Below are positions 1 through 10,032 of a stretch of 64,000 bases of DNA, piece after piece; position 1 is the first letter of the stretch, and the number at the start of each line of letters is the position of its first letter. A program made the translations under genes and the position numbers. A model generated the notes under the pieces. It did no database searches. It was not told where the DNA came from and saw nothing but the letters and a program-made list of their open reading frames with translations. Origin of the DNA: Gautieria morchelliformis (taxonomy: Eukaryota; Basidiomycota; Agaricomycetes; Gomphales; Gomphaceae); assembly GCA_015179125.1 (NCBI GenBank), contig WHVA01000066.1:62001-126000 (forward strand), read 5' to 3'.

Positions 1-1
1 G

Positions 2-949
2 GGTGGAGATTTCCAGCAAACTCTGCCTGTCGTTCCTCGAGGTAACAAGGAGGAGATCGTGGGTGCTTCTATCCAAAGATCTCCTTTGTGGCATCATGTC
101 AAGGTCCTCCATCTTACTCAAAATATGCGAGTCGACCCTCATGATCCCCAGAGTGAACAATTTGCTCAGTGGCTCTCTGATGTTGGTCAGGGAAAGGATC
201 TCCCTTTGGACAATTCATTCACACTTCCTCAGCACATGATCTGTGGACCACAGGTGTCAGATCTCATTGCAGCTATCTATCCTAACATTGGTACTGGGGA
301 GGCACTCCAAGACAAATACTTTTTGGAACGTGCCATCCTTTGCCCTCGCAATATGGAAATGGATGAGATTAATGCTGAGGTGCTCAATGTATTCCCTGGG
401 GAGGAGCGTCTCTATCCCAGTGCAGACTCAGTCAAAGGAAATGAAGATGGCAACGTGTATCCTGTGGAGTATCTCAACTCACTCAACATGGGTGGGCTTC
501 CTCCATCTCAACTCAGGCTTAAACCTGGAGTGGTACTCATGCTTCTTTGGAATATTGACCTTGGTCGTGGACTCTGCAATGGTACAAGGTTGCGTCTCAT
601 CAATATGACCAACAGGGTACTCTTTGTGAGGATCATTTCAGGACCATTTGCAGGAGAGACTGCATTTATCCCTAGGATTACAGTGACACCCACCTCAGAC
701 CAATTGCCATTTGAGCTCCAGCATCGCCAGTTTCCTGTCAGGCTGGCCTTTGCCATGACTATCAACAAGTCTCAAGGGCAGTCTCTTGGCATGGTAGGCA
801 TAGACTTGCGATACGTGGTATTTTCACATGGACAGTTGTATGTTGCAGTGTCAAGAGGCACTAATTGGAACAGAGTCCATATTCTTTTAGGGGAGGGGAA
901 CAAAACTTCTAATATTGTATACAAAGAAGTGTTGCTGAAGCCTGATTAA
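2..949 (+). CDS. Helitron Pif1-like helicase, C-terminal part (partial)
   Basis: Reading frame open from the window edge to a TAA at 947-949, about 315 residues. The order of motifs is that of the Helitron Pif1 helicase domain: GGDFQQTLPVVPRG near the start, a GASIQRSPLW segment, then the late superfamily-1 motifs FAMTINKSQGQSLG (about 751-795) and LYVAVSRGTNW (about 836-870). These are the nucleotide-binding and DNA-unwinding motifs used in rolling-circle transposition. The Walker A region and the Rep/HUH nuclease lie outside the window. No frameshift is seen in the visible part, so the copy may be recent. A cellular PIF1 helicase is an alternative, but the Helitron 3' terminus 100 bp downstream argues strongly for the transposon. 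Confidence 0.9.
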   Translation, partial: GGDFQQTLPVVPRGNKEEIVGASIQRSPLWHHVKVLHLTQNMRVDPHDPQSEQFAQWLSDVGQGKDLPLDNSFTLPQHMICGPQVSDLIAAIYPNIGTGEALQDKYFLERAILCPRNMEMDEINAEVLNVFPGEERLYPSADSVKGNEDGNVYPVEYLNSLNMGGLPPSQLRLKPGVVLMLLWNIDLGRGLCNGTRLRLINMTNRVLFVRIISGPFAGETAFIPRITVTPTSDQLPFELQHRQFPVRLAFAMTINKSQGQSLGMVGIDLRYVVFSHGQLYVAVSRGTNWNRVHILLGEGNKTSNIVYKEVLLKPD

Positions 950-1047
950 ATATGTATTTCCATTTGTATTTAATGTATGTAGTTACATTTCACCAAATAA
1001 TTCTCTGATTCTATTAACTACCCATGTGCAATGTTAACCCTAAATAA

Positions 1048-1077
1048 CCCGGTGCGAAGCACGGGTCTATTGGCTAG
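1048..1077 (+). other. Helitron 3' terminal hairpin and CTAG end
   Basis: Left arm 1048-1055 and right arm 1059-1065 pair (CCCG, one bulged G, then TGC, against GCACGGG) with a GAA loop. Eight bases later the element ends CTAG at 1074-1077, followed by T. This is the canonical Helitron terminator geometry. Confidence 0.85.
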
Positions 1078-1685
1078 TGTCATATATATGTATATATAGC
1101 TTAGCTAATCTATATTTCATAAAATATATCACAATTGAGACAGTTGCCAGCACCTGTAAGGCATGCTTAATCCTAGCCCCAAAGTTCTTTCTCACAGTCT
1201 GCTGCTCCCCCAGGAACAGGTGTATACCCCATTGTCTAAACATCAATAGTTACATATCTTTGTACTATACATGCATATTATTTTAAACATACCTTCTAAT
1301 CAGATCTCTCAACCATATATAATAATATACTACAGGTATTGTCCATACTTACTTCTATATTCTGTGATTGTACATCTAACATGTTTCATATATACTTCTA
1401 ACATGTACTCATATGGTCCATACTTGCCTCTACATGCTATCATCATACATGTAACAAGCTCCATATATACTTTTAATATATAGTCATCCAAATCCCATCT
1501 GAAATTGCTCTGTTATCTGAATACACACCATGCTTTAGCACATACAACCATATTTTTAAAATATCAGAAAATTCAAAAAAAATTAGGATATCCACAATAT
1601 ACAAGTTGCTCAAAATGATGGACTATGAATTCAGTTAGGGTTGATATTTTAAAAGATATCTAATATATCCTAGAAAAATATACAT
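1078..1685. other. AT-rich stretch without a recognisable gene
   Basis: Strongly AT-rich sequence beside the Helitron end with many TATA-like and poly-A/T runs. Only short ORFs of low-complexity composition are present. I see no gene, RNA or mobile-element signature. Confidence 0.5.
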
Positions 1686-2135
1686 TGTTGTCAATGTGAA
1701 CATCCTCCATGATGTGTGGACCTGAAATATTGACATGATGCGTAGGCGCACTTGAAATAATCGACATGATGCACATCAGCCATGAGCTTGAAATAATTGA
1801 CATGATTTGTGGGCCTGAAATATTTGACATGATGTGTAGGCGCACTTGAAATAATCGACATGATGCACATCAGCTGTGAGCTTGAAATAATTGACATGTC
1901 AGCCGTGAGCTTGGAATAGTTGATATGATGTGAGGGCCTGAAATAGTTGACTTGATGCATGTCAGCCCTGAGCACGCTTGAAATAATTGACATGTCAGCC
2001 GTGAGCTTGGAATAGTTGACATGATGTGAGGGCCTGAAACAGTTGACTTGATGCGTGTCAGCCCTGAGCATGCTTGAAATAATCAACATGATGTGTGTCA
2101 GGCTGTGAACACACTTGAAATAATCGACATGATAT
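1686..2135. repeat. Imperfect minisatellite (TTGAAATAATNGACATGATG units)
   Basis: About 450 bp in which a core reading TTGAAATAATYGACATGATG recurs roughly a dozen times, with spacers such as TGTGGGCCTG, CATCAGC and GTCAGCCCTGAGC. Larger units of about 90 bp are themselves repeated (compare about 1893-1985 with about 1980-2075), so the array grew by segmental duplication of a short unit. The ORFs across it on the minus strand are by-products of the repeat. Confidence 0.8.
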
Positions 2136-2152
2136 GTTGTTATGTTTGGGTT

Positions 2153-2200
2153 GGAAAGGACAGTGGCTTCAATGTATGTGTTGCGTCTCCAATGAACTTG
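2153..2200 (+). repeat. Dispersed repeat, copy 1 (second copy near 42078)
   Basis: The segment containing GAAAGGACAGTGGCTTCAAT is nearly identical to 42074-42120 for roughly 45 bp. It is probably a fragment of an uncharacterised interspersed repeat. Confidence 0.6.
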
Positions 2201-2462
2201 AGCCTGGTACCGTGGTGATAACCGGTTTGCGGCGTTGAGGTAGATTCAATGGCCATGCTCCTTTCACAAGACCAGAGGAGGACAGCGAGATAATCTGAAT
2301 CCCATGGAGAGCTGTCAGACGTGTCCTGTGACCTTTTAGATTCCGAGAATAAACCTTGCTTACCGTTGAATGTTCCAGAGACGAGGTTATGATCGACGGC
2401 AGTTCATCTCGACTGGGTGAACTGGAAGCTTTGGGGGTACTTAAGACTCAACCATAAAGAAC

Positions 2463-2837
2463 ATACCACGCAAACAAGCCAGCCTGCTTGTGCAATTGAG
2501 GACAGGACACATACTGCTGAACAAGCACTTGTACAGGATCAGAAAGATGGAATTGCCACTGTGCCCAGCATGCAGGAATGTGCAAGAAATGGTACAGCAT
2601 TTCTTATTCCAGTGCACAGCATACAGGGAGCAAAGGAAGAGGATGGAGAGGAGACTGGGAAGAGCAAAATCCATAAGGACATTACTAGGAGGACACAAGG
2701 CGCTGAAATATTTATTCGGCTACATACAAGATACAAGGAGGTTTGAGAAACAGTACGGAGACGTCTCACTCCCGCAGGTGAAGGAAGACAAAAGGAAAAG
2801 AGAAAGCAGAAGGCGGCGCAAAGAGGGGAGACAATAG
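2463..2837 (+). pseudogene. Non-LTR retrotransposon (LINE) ORF2 C-terminal fragment
   Basis: The frame encodes RKQASLLVQLRTGHILLNKH followed by a CPACRNVQEMVQHFLFQC segment. This is the RNase H-distal region and CCHC-like zinc-binding motif (C-x2-C-x7-H-x4-C) at the end of ORF2 in fungal Tad1/I-clade LINEs. It stops at 2835-2837 after a basic tail. No reverse transcriptase or endonuclease is upstream, so this is a 5'-truncated relic, as expected from incomplete target-primed reverse transcription. No clear poly-A tail or target duplication was identified. Confidence 0.7.
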
Positions 2838-4242
2838 CCGCACACCTCGCCCACAAAGGCAGGGACATGCTCGGGATATCAGCTCCAATGAGTAAATACC
2901 TTCTGCTAGTTGTATTATTCTCGGATTTATTGTAGAGATGACATGCAAGTGAATATACTTTTGACTCAATTAGCCTTGGCATATATATCTTTTATAGTAA
3001 GTACTGCAAAAAGCAAGGGGATAAAAAAACTATACAAAGTCACTGCAACATGCATCCAGAACACACACAAAAAATATCAGAGCCTCTATGAAGCTGCCAG
3101 CCAAGAATTTACTGGATAAGTAGCCATAAGTGCGCATAATGTAAGGTTTAGGATTGAGCGGACCTCGAAAGACTTAGAAAGATTCACTGAGGACAGGTAA
3201 CTACCAAGTTGTAGTTCGGGGTCAAGAAGCTCTACGAACAAGTAACTAGCTAGAATATCTTATATACTGTTGTGCGAGAGCTTCGTACCTGTTTCTCGGC
3301 AATAAATGGGTATCTGTTCAGGACTTAAGTTGAGTCTCCGACAGTGTAGATGCCCGGTTCCTTACACTCGCCCTCCCTGCTCTTGAAGAGAACAGAAGGT
3401 GGAAAGTAGGGAAATATATCAAAAAAAAATGTAAACACCATGACATTGCTACTAAGTAGAAATACAATGCCTGGTTCGAGACAGCGTGGAATCTTTGACA
3501 TGTTACATGAGCGCCGGCTACCAGCACCTTCCCTTGCAAGGTTGACCCTGTTGTCCGTGTACACCAACGGGTCAGACCACTTCTCATCTGCGTTTGCACA
3601 CCGACGAGTCAGCGGCCCTCATTGGTGGTCTACACCAATGAGACCACCGGCACGACTGCCCTTGCTTCGCTGTCGATGGTGGGGTCGCCGGCAAAATTCC
3701 ACTGGTGGCAGCTGTTGTCATTTCGATGTCCTCCTGCTGCAGGCAGTCCTTCAATTTCTCTGCAGACCTGGTTAAGGATCTCCTACAGGTAAGATTCATG
3801 GCTCGGAACTGTACCAGAAGAGGAAGGTTCGTCACTATTTTCCATGATAATCCGTCGCGCGGCAGCTAAGTGTTTCTCAGTGTGTTTTCTGAGGATGCAA
3901 TTTCTTGAATCTGCACACAGTTCACTGGCTCCCAGTGTCAAAGCATGAATGATATTTTATGAAGCATGGTAATACTGAATTATGAACACAGTCATTTTCG
4001 AAATGGCACAGAGTATATATGTATCTAGGGGTTTTTGATGGTATGGGCTGGCCAGAGTGAGCTAATAGCCACATCTTCTATGACGACCAATTTCCAAGCG
4101 CTGCAATAGATTAGAAAGATAGGTTGATGTAAGTTGCTGCATGTTGCTCTGCTAAGGGGTTCATATTGGAATTGCAGCTATGATGCATTGGCTTGGATAC
4201 TGACATTAAGCCTCTGCCATTCTTCCAGATCCTATCAAATGA
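2838..4242. other. No convincing gene; possible repeat-derived sequence
   Basis: Several ORFs of 80-150 codons overlap on both strands around 2539-3835 without a recognisable domain or a consistent splice model. The stretch 3560-3660 has a short inverted motif (CATTGGTGGTCTACACCAATG near 3619-3639). The sequence may derive from a decayed transposon, but nothing in it is diagnostic. Confidence 0.4.
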
Positions 4243-6474
4243 TTAACCAGTGCCTAAAGGAGACACTAAATGCTCACTGGTGACACTATGCCTGGCAATT
4301 TCTACATCTACAGGAAATCCAGTCGCCCAAGGAAACTCATCCAACTCTATCCCAGCTGACCCAGGCTCTTCAGGTGACTGCTGGCCCTCCTGATCAGCTA
4401 TGTTGTCCTCCATGGTCTCAGTGCCCAGTGCATGGCTCAAGAATGGGTTCCCAAATTCGGCCACTATGGCAGTGTGAATACTTCGTCTAGCTGCTTGGAA
4501 GCTGGTGAATGAAAGAGAGGGCAATGAGGGACTGTTAAGTTGACTATGTCTCTCTTTGAGAGTTAGGTGAAAGCGGCAGATGATAATTGTTAACAAGCTG
4601 TATGTGCACTTTTAGTACAATCACATGTCTTTCTTTTTCACTTGCTGAGAAGATACCTGTTGTTGAGGTAGGCCAATATAGTAGAAATTCTTTGCTTTAT
4701 ACCATAAAGCAGCTGAGTTAGCCATTTTTTATGTCATGATCAATGTCTTACATACCCTCAATACCTGAAATGTAAAAGAAGTCCGAGTAAGCTCTCATAG
4801 CTCAACATGTTTTGTAAGTAACAAGACCTTAGATGTGATAGTACTAGCTAAAGTAATGGTAAGCACAAACCTGAATATGAATCAGACATATGAATCAGAC
4901 ATATGAAATATCATAGGAATAATATTCCATACCCATGTGACAAAACCTTGCCTGTAGATTAGTGATAAGTCCATAAATATGTTGTATGCTCACCTTGGTA
5001 AATCACTAGACTAATGAGAGATTTCTTATCCCAAATATCACCTTTCCACCAAAGCCTCAGGGTTTGAATTGAGCTTAGAATGGTTATTATCACAACTCCA
5101 GTGTCAAAAAGGATTAGATTAACATTGCTGATGGTAGCCACTGTCAAAGGTATTCAGAGACAAATCAGGCAAATACAGACCTCTAGATCTTACACCTGAA
5201 GAATTTGTTAGTATAAATCTAAGCAGAGAGTCCTAGTCAGTACTTACAAAGTCATTGTATTAATTTGTGAACTAGTGGGATTGCAGTGTTCCAGAACAGA
5301 CATGTACTATATCCAGTGAAATGAATTTATGCTATTTATACAAAGTCTGCACAGGGACATACCATTTCATTGATAATAGCAATAAGAATAAGCAGCCCAA
5401 GAACACCCAGAACTCGTTGGTTATGAAGGGAAATAGCATAGGTGCGAGCTAATGGAAGGCCTAGATAATAAATGTGTTGATCCTTCTGCCTGAGAAATAT
5501 CTGTAGTAGACAGGAATTATAGGCAGTAGGTATGGACTTGTTGCTCAAAAGAATAGACTAGAAATTAATTCACTCTCTCAGTGAATTTAGTTGTCACTGT
5601 AAATATATTATACACTACCTAGAAATTAATTCACTACAGAGTATTTCTAGGTCAATAAATCGAAGGAACACTAGACTAATTTACTTACCTCTCTCAGTGA
5701 ATTTAGTTGTCACTGAGAGAGGGGGAAATCTGTCTCACTGTGCATGTACTACTACCCGGCCCTTTAGCGCCCAAGAGCTCGCGCATCGAAGTCATTTCAG
5801 ACTCCGCTGGGTGCAGCCGCCTGTGAAAATAGAAATAACAAAGTGGAATGGAGGGGTAGAGAGTAACTAGAAAACTTCGAAAATTATCAAAGAAATGGAT
5901 GCATGGTACAAGAACAATGTGAGAAGAGATTGAAAAATCATACAACAAATTGAATATATTATGCTTGATTTTGGTGCAGGAGCATAAATGCACCCAACAA
6001 TATATGGGTATAATCACTCACCCCGTATACCAATAAGATAAGGAACTTGTAAAACACCAGTTAGGTGACTTATAGTATTACATGTCCTTTAAATATATGA
6101 GTCTCTAGGTTGCTTCTTCATAAAGAAAGCAAGTTATACTAGATACTCATTCCAATCAGTAAGGGTGTTACACATGAGAGCATTGTCATAGTATACCTCA
6201 AAGGACATCTTAGATAAACCACTATATACGACAACAAGAAAAAAAACCATGTGCAGGTATCGAGCAAATAAATAGAGAATGGTGCCAATTTTGATGGTCT
6301 TGCACCAAATGTGCTTGATCTCAGATAACAGTGTGAGAAGAGTGTCATAGATGAGTAGTGCTGTATGAAAAGCTATGGAAATCGTGGAATTAGATAGGGT
6401 ATATGTACGCATACCAAGCGCTGCGACGATGGCAGAGTTGCCCGCAAACCTAGTTCAGGTAAACTCTTCTGCAT
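4243..6474 (-). CDS. DUF6533-type seven-TM membrane protein (spliced)
   Basis: Read on the minus strand, exon blocks assemble in order into the basidiomycete DUF6533 fold. About 6370-6140 gives HTALLIYDTLLTLLSEIKHI and a following aromatic membrane helix. About 5480-5350 gives ARTYAISLHNQRVLGVLGLL. About 5130-4965 gives LILFDTGVVIITILSSIQTL with SLISLVIYQG. About 4596-4243 gives a cytosolic tail containing VAEFGNPFLSHALG and an acidic end. Short introns separate the blocks. The first exon is uncertain; an ATG at 6474 runs to a GT donor at about 6414 but adds no known motif. The function of the family is unknown. It is widely expanded in Agaricomycetes and is predicted to be an integral membrane protein. 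Two further family members lie at about 48 kb and 56 kb in this window. Confidence 0.65.
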
Positions 6475-7609
6475 CTCACTCAATGTGGTAAGTATGTACT
6501 TGTCTGATAGCACCTGGATTTCAGCCGAGAGGTCCGCCTGACACATGATATAAGAAAGACAAACTGGAATGCAGACGAGGGGCTAAGTTTTGCATATGTG
6601 GGGTTGGAGTAGCAGATAGCGCAAGGTGTATATATAAAGTTTTGTCTATGGGTGCTGCCAGGCCAACAGATATCCACAGCATCGCTGAAGCATGGCACAA
6701 TTTGCAATACGGATGGGCCTGATAGAAGAACATCATATGCAAAAGAATTAACATTAGCAACACGACAAAAAGCATCATCAAGCGAATGATTGAGGCTTGG
6801 CTTCTCGTCAGGAGTTGGTTACTACCCTCTATTTGCCTGGGCGGAATGCATTCAAAACATGTTATCCTGTAAGCGCACTTGGCACTCATTGATGACTCCA
6901 AGTGCGGCGTCAGCATAACGACATATGAAAACCAACTGCGACAAAGCTCACTGATGTGCATTAAGATCACACATCTCCAGTGGGTTACCTAGGATGGGAA
7001 CACTAGGAAGCGATAAGGTATGAGATTCAGCTCAATTGCCAGAGTTTTCATGTGTCTGTAATTCTATAGCGATGTTGGATGATCTCTGTAGACATACCTG
7101 CTCGGGTCAATGTTGGGGGATGTGGCCATACAAGACGATTCTCGTCTTGGCGCCAAGTCCTGCACGACGTGCGAAGAGCTCGTATGAAGGGACCATCTTA
7201 TTTCAACATGGAACACAACGACATGGCAACCGCGATATTGTGCATTCTCTGTATCAGCTGTCACGGCGATGTAGAGCTGTGCCCGTTAGCCCAGGAAAGC
7301 TCAGGAAGCTACTGAGGTGATCTGTTACATGGTTGCAGTTTTGTTTAGGATGACGGGCGTGCCACCTAGCGAGAATAAACGGCATTGGACGTCTGGCAGT
7401 CATTCGCTAATTCAGATTGGAAAAAGTTGTAGCTTTCATGATCGAATCATGTCGGTTTTAAATATAAACGACATTATCCAGGTACACAGCACATCACAGC
7501 ACATCTCCATCGAATTTCATAAACACTTAACGACCGGATATTGATAATCCTGAGCAAAGAGCGGATCAGGAACCCACCAGACAAAGACAAACATGCACAC
7601 CGACTCGGC
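6475..7609. other. No convincing gene
   Basis: A minus-strand ORF at 6521-6970 contains one hydrophobic run (about residues 65-85) but has no recognisable family. ORFs at 7036-7320 overlap on both strands. I find no coherent splice model and call no gene. Confidence 0.35.
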
Positions 7610-7870
7610 AGTTATGACGAGCAGCATGACACAGACACGGATACGGACACAGACAAGAAGCCCGGACACAGTCGTCTTTGCATGGTATGCACATGTCCGT
7701 CCATTCTACCCGCACCACCGACGCCCTCATCTTTCATGGCATTACCACGCATTTTACCCGTCTAAGTTCACTTCCCTCACACAAGACTAACAGCCTACCC
7801 TCCCAGGATATCTTCCACCGCCCTCTCCCACACGGCCATAAGCATATAACGATTTCCGGTGTCTGCCAGT
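7610..7870 (+). repeat. Local diverged duplication, copy 1
   Basis: The sequence starting GAGCAGCATGACACAGAC, passing GCATGGTATG and ending TTTCCGGTGTCTGCCAG, recurs in diverged form at 8338-8415. That copy continues at 15053-15260, after the inserted retrotransposon. The shared order of blocks, including CCTCCCAGG and TTTCCGGTGT, shows one ancestral segment duplicated before the chromovirus landed in the second copy. Confidence 0.65.
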
Positions 7871-8337
7871 GGCCACCAGCACAACAGCAGCCGCACCTGC
7901 ACCTGCAGCCCACTCCTAACTCGACACCCGCAAGCCCCCCCTTACCGCACCCTTGCCCATAGCCACCCCCCTCCCCAGCCCCCCGGCCGCTGCGCCGGCA
8001 AATACACCAAGCGTGTCTTCATGAACCCGCCACGCATGCCCCCAGCTCCGGAAACGGGAACGGCCCCGCACGCGTACCCTCCCCCCCGCAACGTAACCAC
8101 ACGTGCGCCGCCCGCCCACGCCCACGCCGCAGATTTATTGCATTTGTTCGAAAGGCTTGCGATCATGATGCGTGGGTGTATGAGGCGCAGAGGAGCGATC
8201 GTTATTATGATGTGATGGAAGGGCTACGTGCGCTGGGGGACCCGCCAAGTCGTCTGTATTCGTTCCGGGAGGGGAGGGGACTCGCATCTCACCAAACTAG
8301 AACATGCTCACCGGCGCCCGACTCCGGTCCATAGTTA

Positions 8338-8415
8338 CAACGAGCAGCATGACACAGACTTGGACACGGACGTGGACAAACCCTGACGTCGTCGTTGCAT
8401 GGTATGTACATGTCG
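8338..8415 (+). repeat. Local diverged duplication, copy 2, left part (interrupted)
   Basis: The left part of the second copy of the 7610-7870 segment. It is cut at the TGTCG target site by the chromovirus and resumes at 15053. Confidence 0.6.
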
Positions 8416-8865
8416 TGTCAGGGTTCACGCGTTTCCTTCCACAAGTTTCTATTTCCTTCCATAAGTTTCTATTTCCTTCCATGAGTTTCCGTCACTTTCC
8501 GTCACATGTCACTTTCTGTCACATGTCACTTTCTGTCACATGTCACTTTCCGTCACATGTCACTTTCTGTCACATGTCACTTTCTGTCACATGTCACTTT
8601 CCGTCACATTCCGTAACCTTCTACAAGTTTCCATCTCCCCTATTATGTAAGCCTTGCCAGCGCTATAAGACTGTAGCCCGTGTGGTGGCGTTTCCTCAGC
8701 TTGATCTCTGAGGATACCCACTACACAGGCAAGTCCCCATGTATCTATCGTTGGTAGAGTTATAAACTGAGGATACCCACTACACAGTTGGTCATTGTCC
8801 TAGTATCGGCTCTTATCTCCTTGAGTATCTTTGGTTGTGGCTTCGTCATTAGTGTTGCCCTCACA
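8416..8865 (+). repeat. 5' long terminal repeat (450 bp)
   Basis: Begins TGTCAGGG and ends CTCACA. It holds six copies of a 17-bp unit CACATGTCACTTTCYGT (about 8499-8601), where the 3' LTR holds three. The 51-bp length difference between the LTRs is exactly these three units. A 20-bp motif beginning CTGAGGATACCCACTACACA occurs twice inside the LTR (about 8708 and 8769). Confidence 0.93.
8664..8707 (+). promoter_or_regulatory. LTR promoter: TATA box and predicted transcript 5' end
   Basis: TATAAG at 8664-8669 lies about 34 bases before AGCTTGATCT (8698-8707). Fungal TATA-dependent initiation typically falls about 30 bases downstream. A transcript starting near 8698 would carry at its 5' end a ten-base sequence exactly complementary to the putative primer site just inside the LTR. 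The start site is inferred, not observed. Confidence 0.5.
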
Positions 8866-8867
8866 GA

Positions 8868-8877
8868 AGATCAAGCT
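8868..8877 (+). other. Putative self-priming primer-binding site
   Basis: AGATCAAGCT begins three bases inside the 5' LTR end and is the exact reverse complement of AGCTTGATCT at 8698-8707, the predicted 5' end of the element RNA. I saw no obvious tRNA 3'-end complement here. Tf1 and related elements prime reverse transcription by folding the first about 11 nt of their own mRNA onto the primer site, and this arrangement matches that mechanism. Confidence 0.6.
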
Positions 8878-8925
8878 CATAGGACGACCCCACACACTTT
8901 TCTTAACCAGCCTTCATCTCAGCCT

Positions 8926-10032
8926 ATGGCAGACCAACTCCCAGACGCATACTGGGACGCCCTGGGTGACCATGGGCCATTCCTTCGAGGCCTCCTTTCC
9001 AGCCAAGCACAGCAGTTGCAGCAACTTCAACTGCAGAATCAGGAACTGCACAATCAGATTGCTAACGTTCACGACCACTTAGCCAATGCTGCCACCAACG
9101 CTGCTGTTGCTGCTGCTCAAGCCCTTGCGCCCTCGGTACCTCACAGTGTCCCTCCATCTACTCGCTCTATCAAAGCAGCAGAACCGGAGAAGTTCAATGG
9201 AGACCGTGCAGAGACTGAAGGGTTTATCAGGTCTATCAAGTTGTCCATCGCTGTCCAGCCAGCATCCTTCCCAGATGAACGCACAAAGATCCTATACGCT
9301 CTTTCCTTCATGACGGGAGGCTCTGCGGAGATATGGGCACACAACGAGACACAGGCTGTCATTGATGGCACCTCCTCTATATCCACTCTGGAGGGGTTTA
9401 TTAAACGTGTGGAGGAGGCCTTTGGTGACCCAGATCGTGCCAGAACGGCTCGCACTAAGCTGCATGACCTTAGGATGGCGTCAGGAATGTCGGCAGATGA
9501 ATACACGGCTCAATTTGAGATCCTGGCAGGCAGGACAGGCTTTAATGATGAGGCACTCGAGGATGCCTATGCTCGTGGCCTTCCAGCAGGTATCCTTGAC
9601 AAGATCCACGCCCAGCCCTTTCTTCCATCCAACCTCAAAGCCTGGAAGGAAGCAGCCTGTCAGATTGACCGCAATCATCGCCGTCTGTTAGAGGTCAGGA
9701 AGGCACAGACACCTCATGTCCCTAATCGCCCTCCTCCTGCCCGACCACTCCACACTCCTGCTATGGCTCCTGTTGCCACAGCATCACCCAGTAACGCGAC
9801 ACCTATGGACATTGACTCATCCCGCCGCCGCACTGAAACACGAACCTGCTACAACTGTAAGAGACCTGGTCACATTTCACCAGACTGTCCTGAACCTCGC
9901 AAGCCACGAATCCGTGCAAACCTCACAGAGGCAGACATTGCAGCAATTGTCTCTAAATCTGTAGCAGCGGCGATAGAGGAACACAAAGAGAAGGTGGAAG
10001 CCCCTGTCCAAGAGGAAGGAAAGGGTTTTTAG
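8926..10032 (+). CDS. gag: Gag polyprotein of the chromovirus
   Basis: The ATG at 8926 (MADQLPDAYW) is the first start inside the internal region; the frame is open further upstream but that part lies in the LTR and primer site. The product is 368 residues. It has a glutamine-rich coiled-coil N-terminus (about residues 25-60), a retrotransposon Gag capsid region (about 85-250, with FNGDRAETEGFI and a SADEYTAQFE block), and a CCHC zinc knuckle CYNCKRPGHISPDC at about 9847-9888. It ends with TAG at 10030-10032, immediately after a GGGTTTT heptamer. Gag forms the virus-like particle and packages element RNA. No internal frameshift is seen. Confidence 0.9.
   Translation: MADQLPDAYWDALGDHGPFLRGLLSSQAQQLQQLQLQNQELHNQIANVHDHLANAATNAAVAAAQALAPSVPHSVPPSTRSIKAAEPEKFNGDRAETEGFIRSIKLSIAVQPASFPDERTKILYALSFMTGGSAEIWAHNETQAVIDGTSSISTLEGFIKRVEEAFGDPDRARTARTKLHDLRMASGMSADEYTAQFEILAGRTGFNDEALEDAYARGLPAGILDKIHAQPFLPSNLKAWKEAACQIDRNHRRLLEVRKAQTPHVPNRPPPARPLHTPAMAPVATASPSNATPMDIDSSRRRTETRTCYNCKRPGHISPDCPEPRKPRIRANLTEADIAAIVSKSVAAAIEEHKEKVEAPVQEEGKGF
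10023..10029 (+). promoter_or_regulatory. Putative -1 ribosomal frameshift slippery site (G GGT TTT)
   Basis: In the gag frame the sequence reads G GGT TTT TAG, a perfect X XXY YYZ heptamer with the gag stop directly after it. A -1 slip gives TTA GGC CAG and enters the pol frame, which stays open to 11558. A short stem (10040-10044 with 10058-10062, AGCGG/CCGCT) lies ten bases downstream and could act as a stimulator. The geometry is seen directly; use of the site is inferred. Confidence 0.6.

Larger units (their letters stand above)
1..1077 (+). mobile_element. Helitron, right-hand (3') part
   Basis: The right end of a rolling-circle Helitron that continues off the left edge of the window. 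It contains the C-terminal part of a Pif1-like helicase ORF, about 100 bp of AT-rich 3' flank, then a GC-rich hairpin (1048-1065) followed eight bases later by CTAG (1074-1077) and T. A subterminal hairpin followed by CTRR, inserted before a host T, is the standard Helitron 3' terminus. The left end is not visible, so autonomy cannot be judged. Confidence 0.88.

Noticed and set aside
1660..2089. Minus-strand ORFs over the minisatellite
   Set aside because: Periodic peptide caused by the tandem repeat, with no independent coding evidence.
7859..8215. GC-rich ORFs of 70-118 codons on both strands
   Set aside because: They arise from CCCC/GGGG-rich sequence in overlapping frames with biased low-complexity products and no domain.
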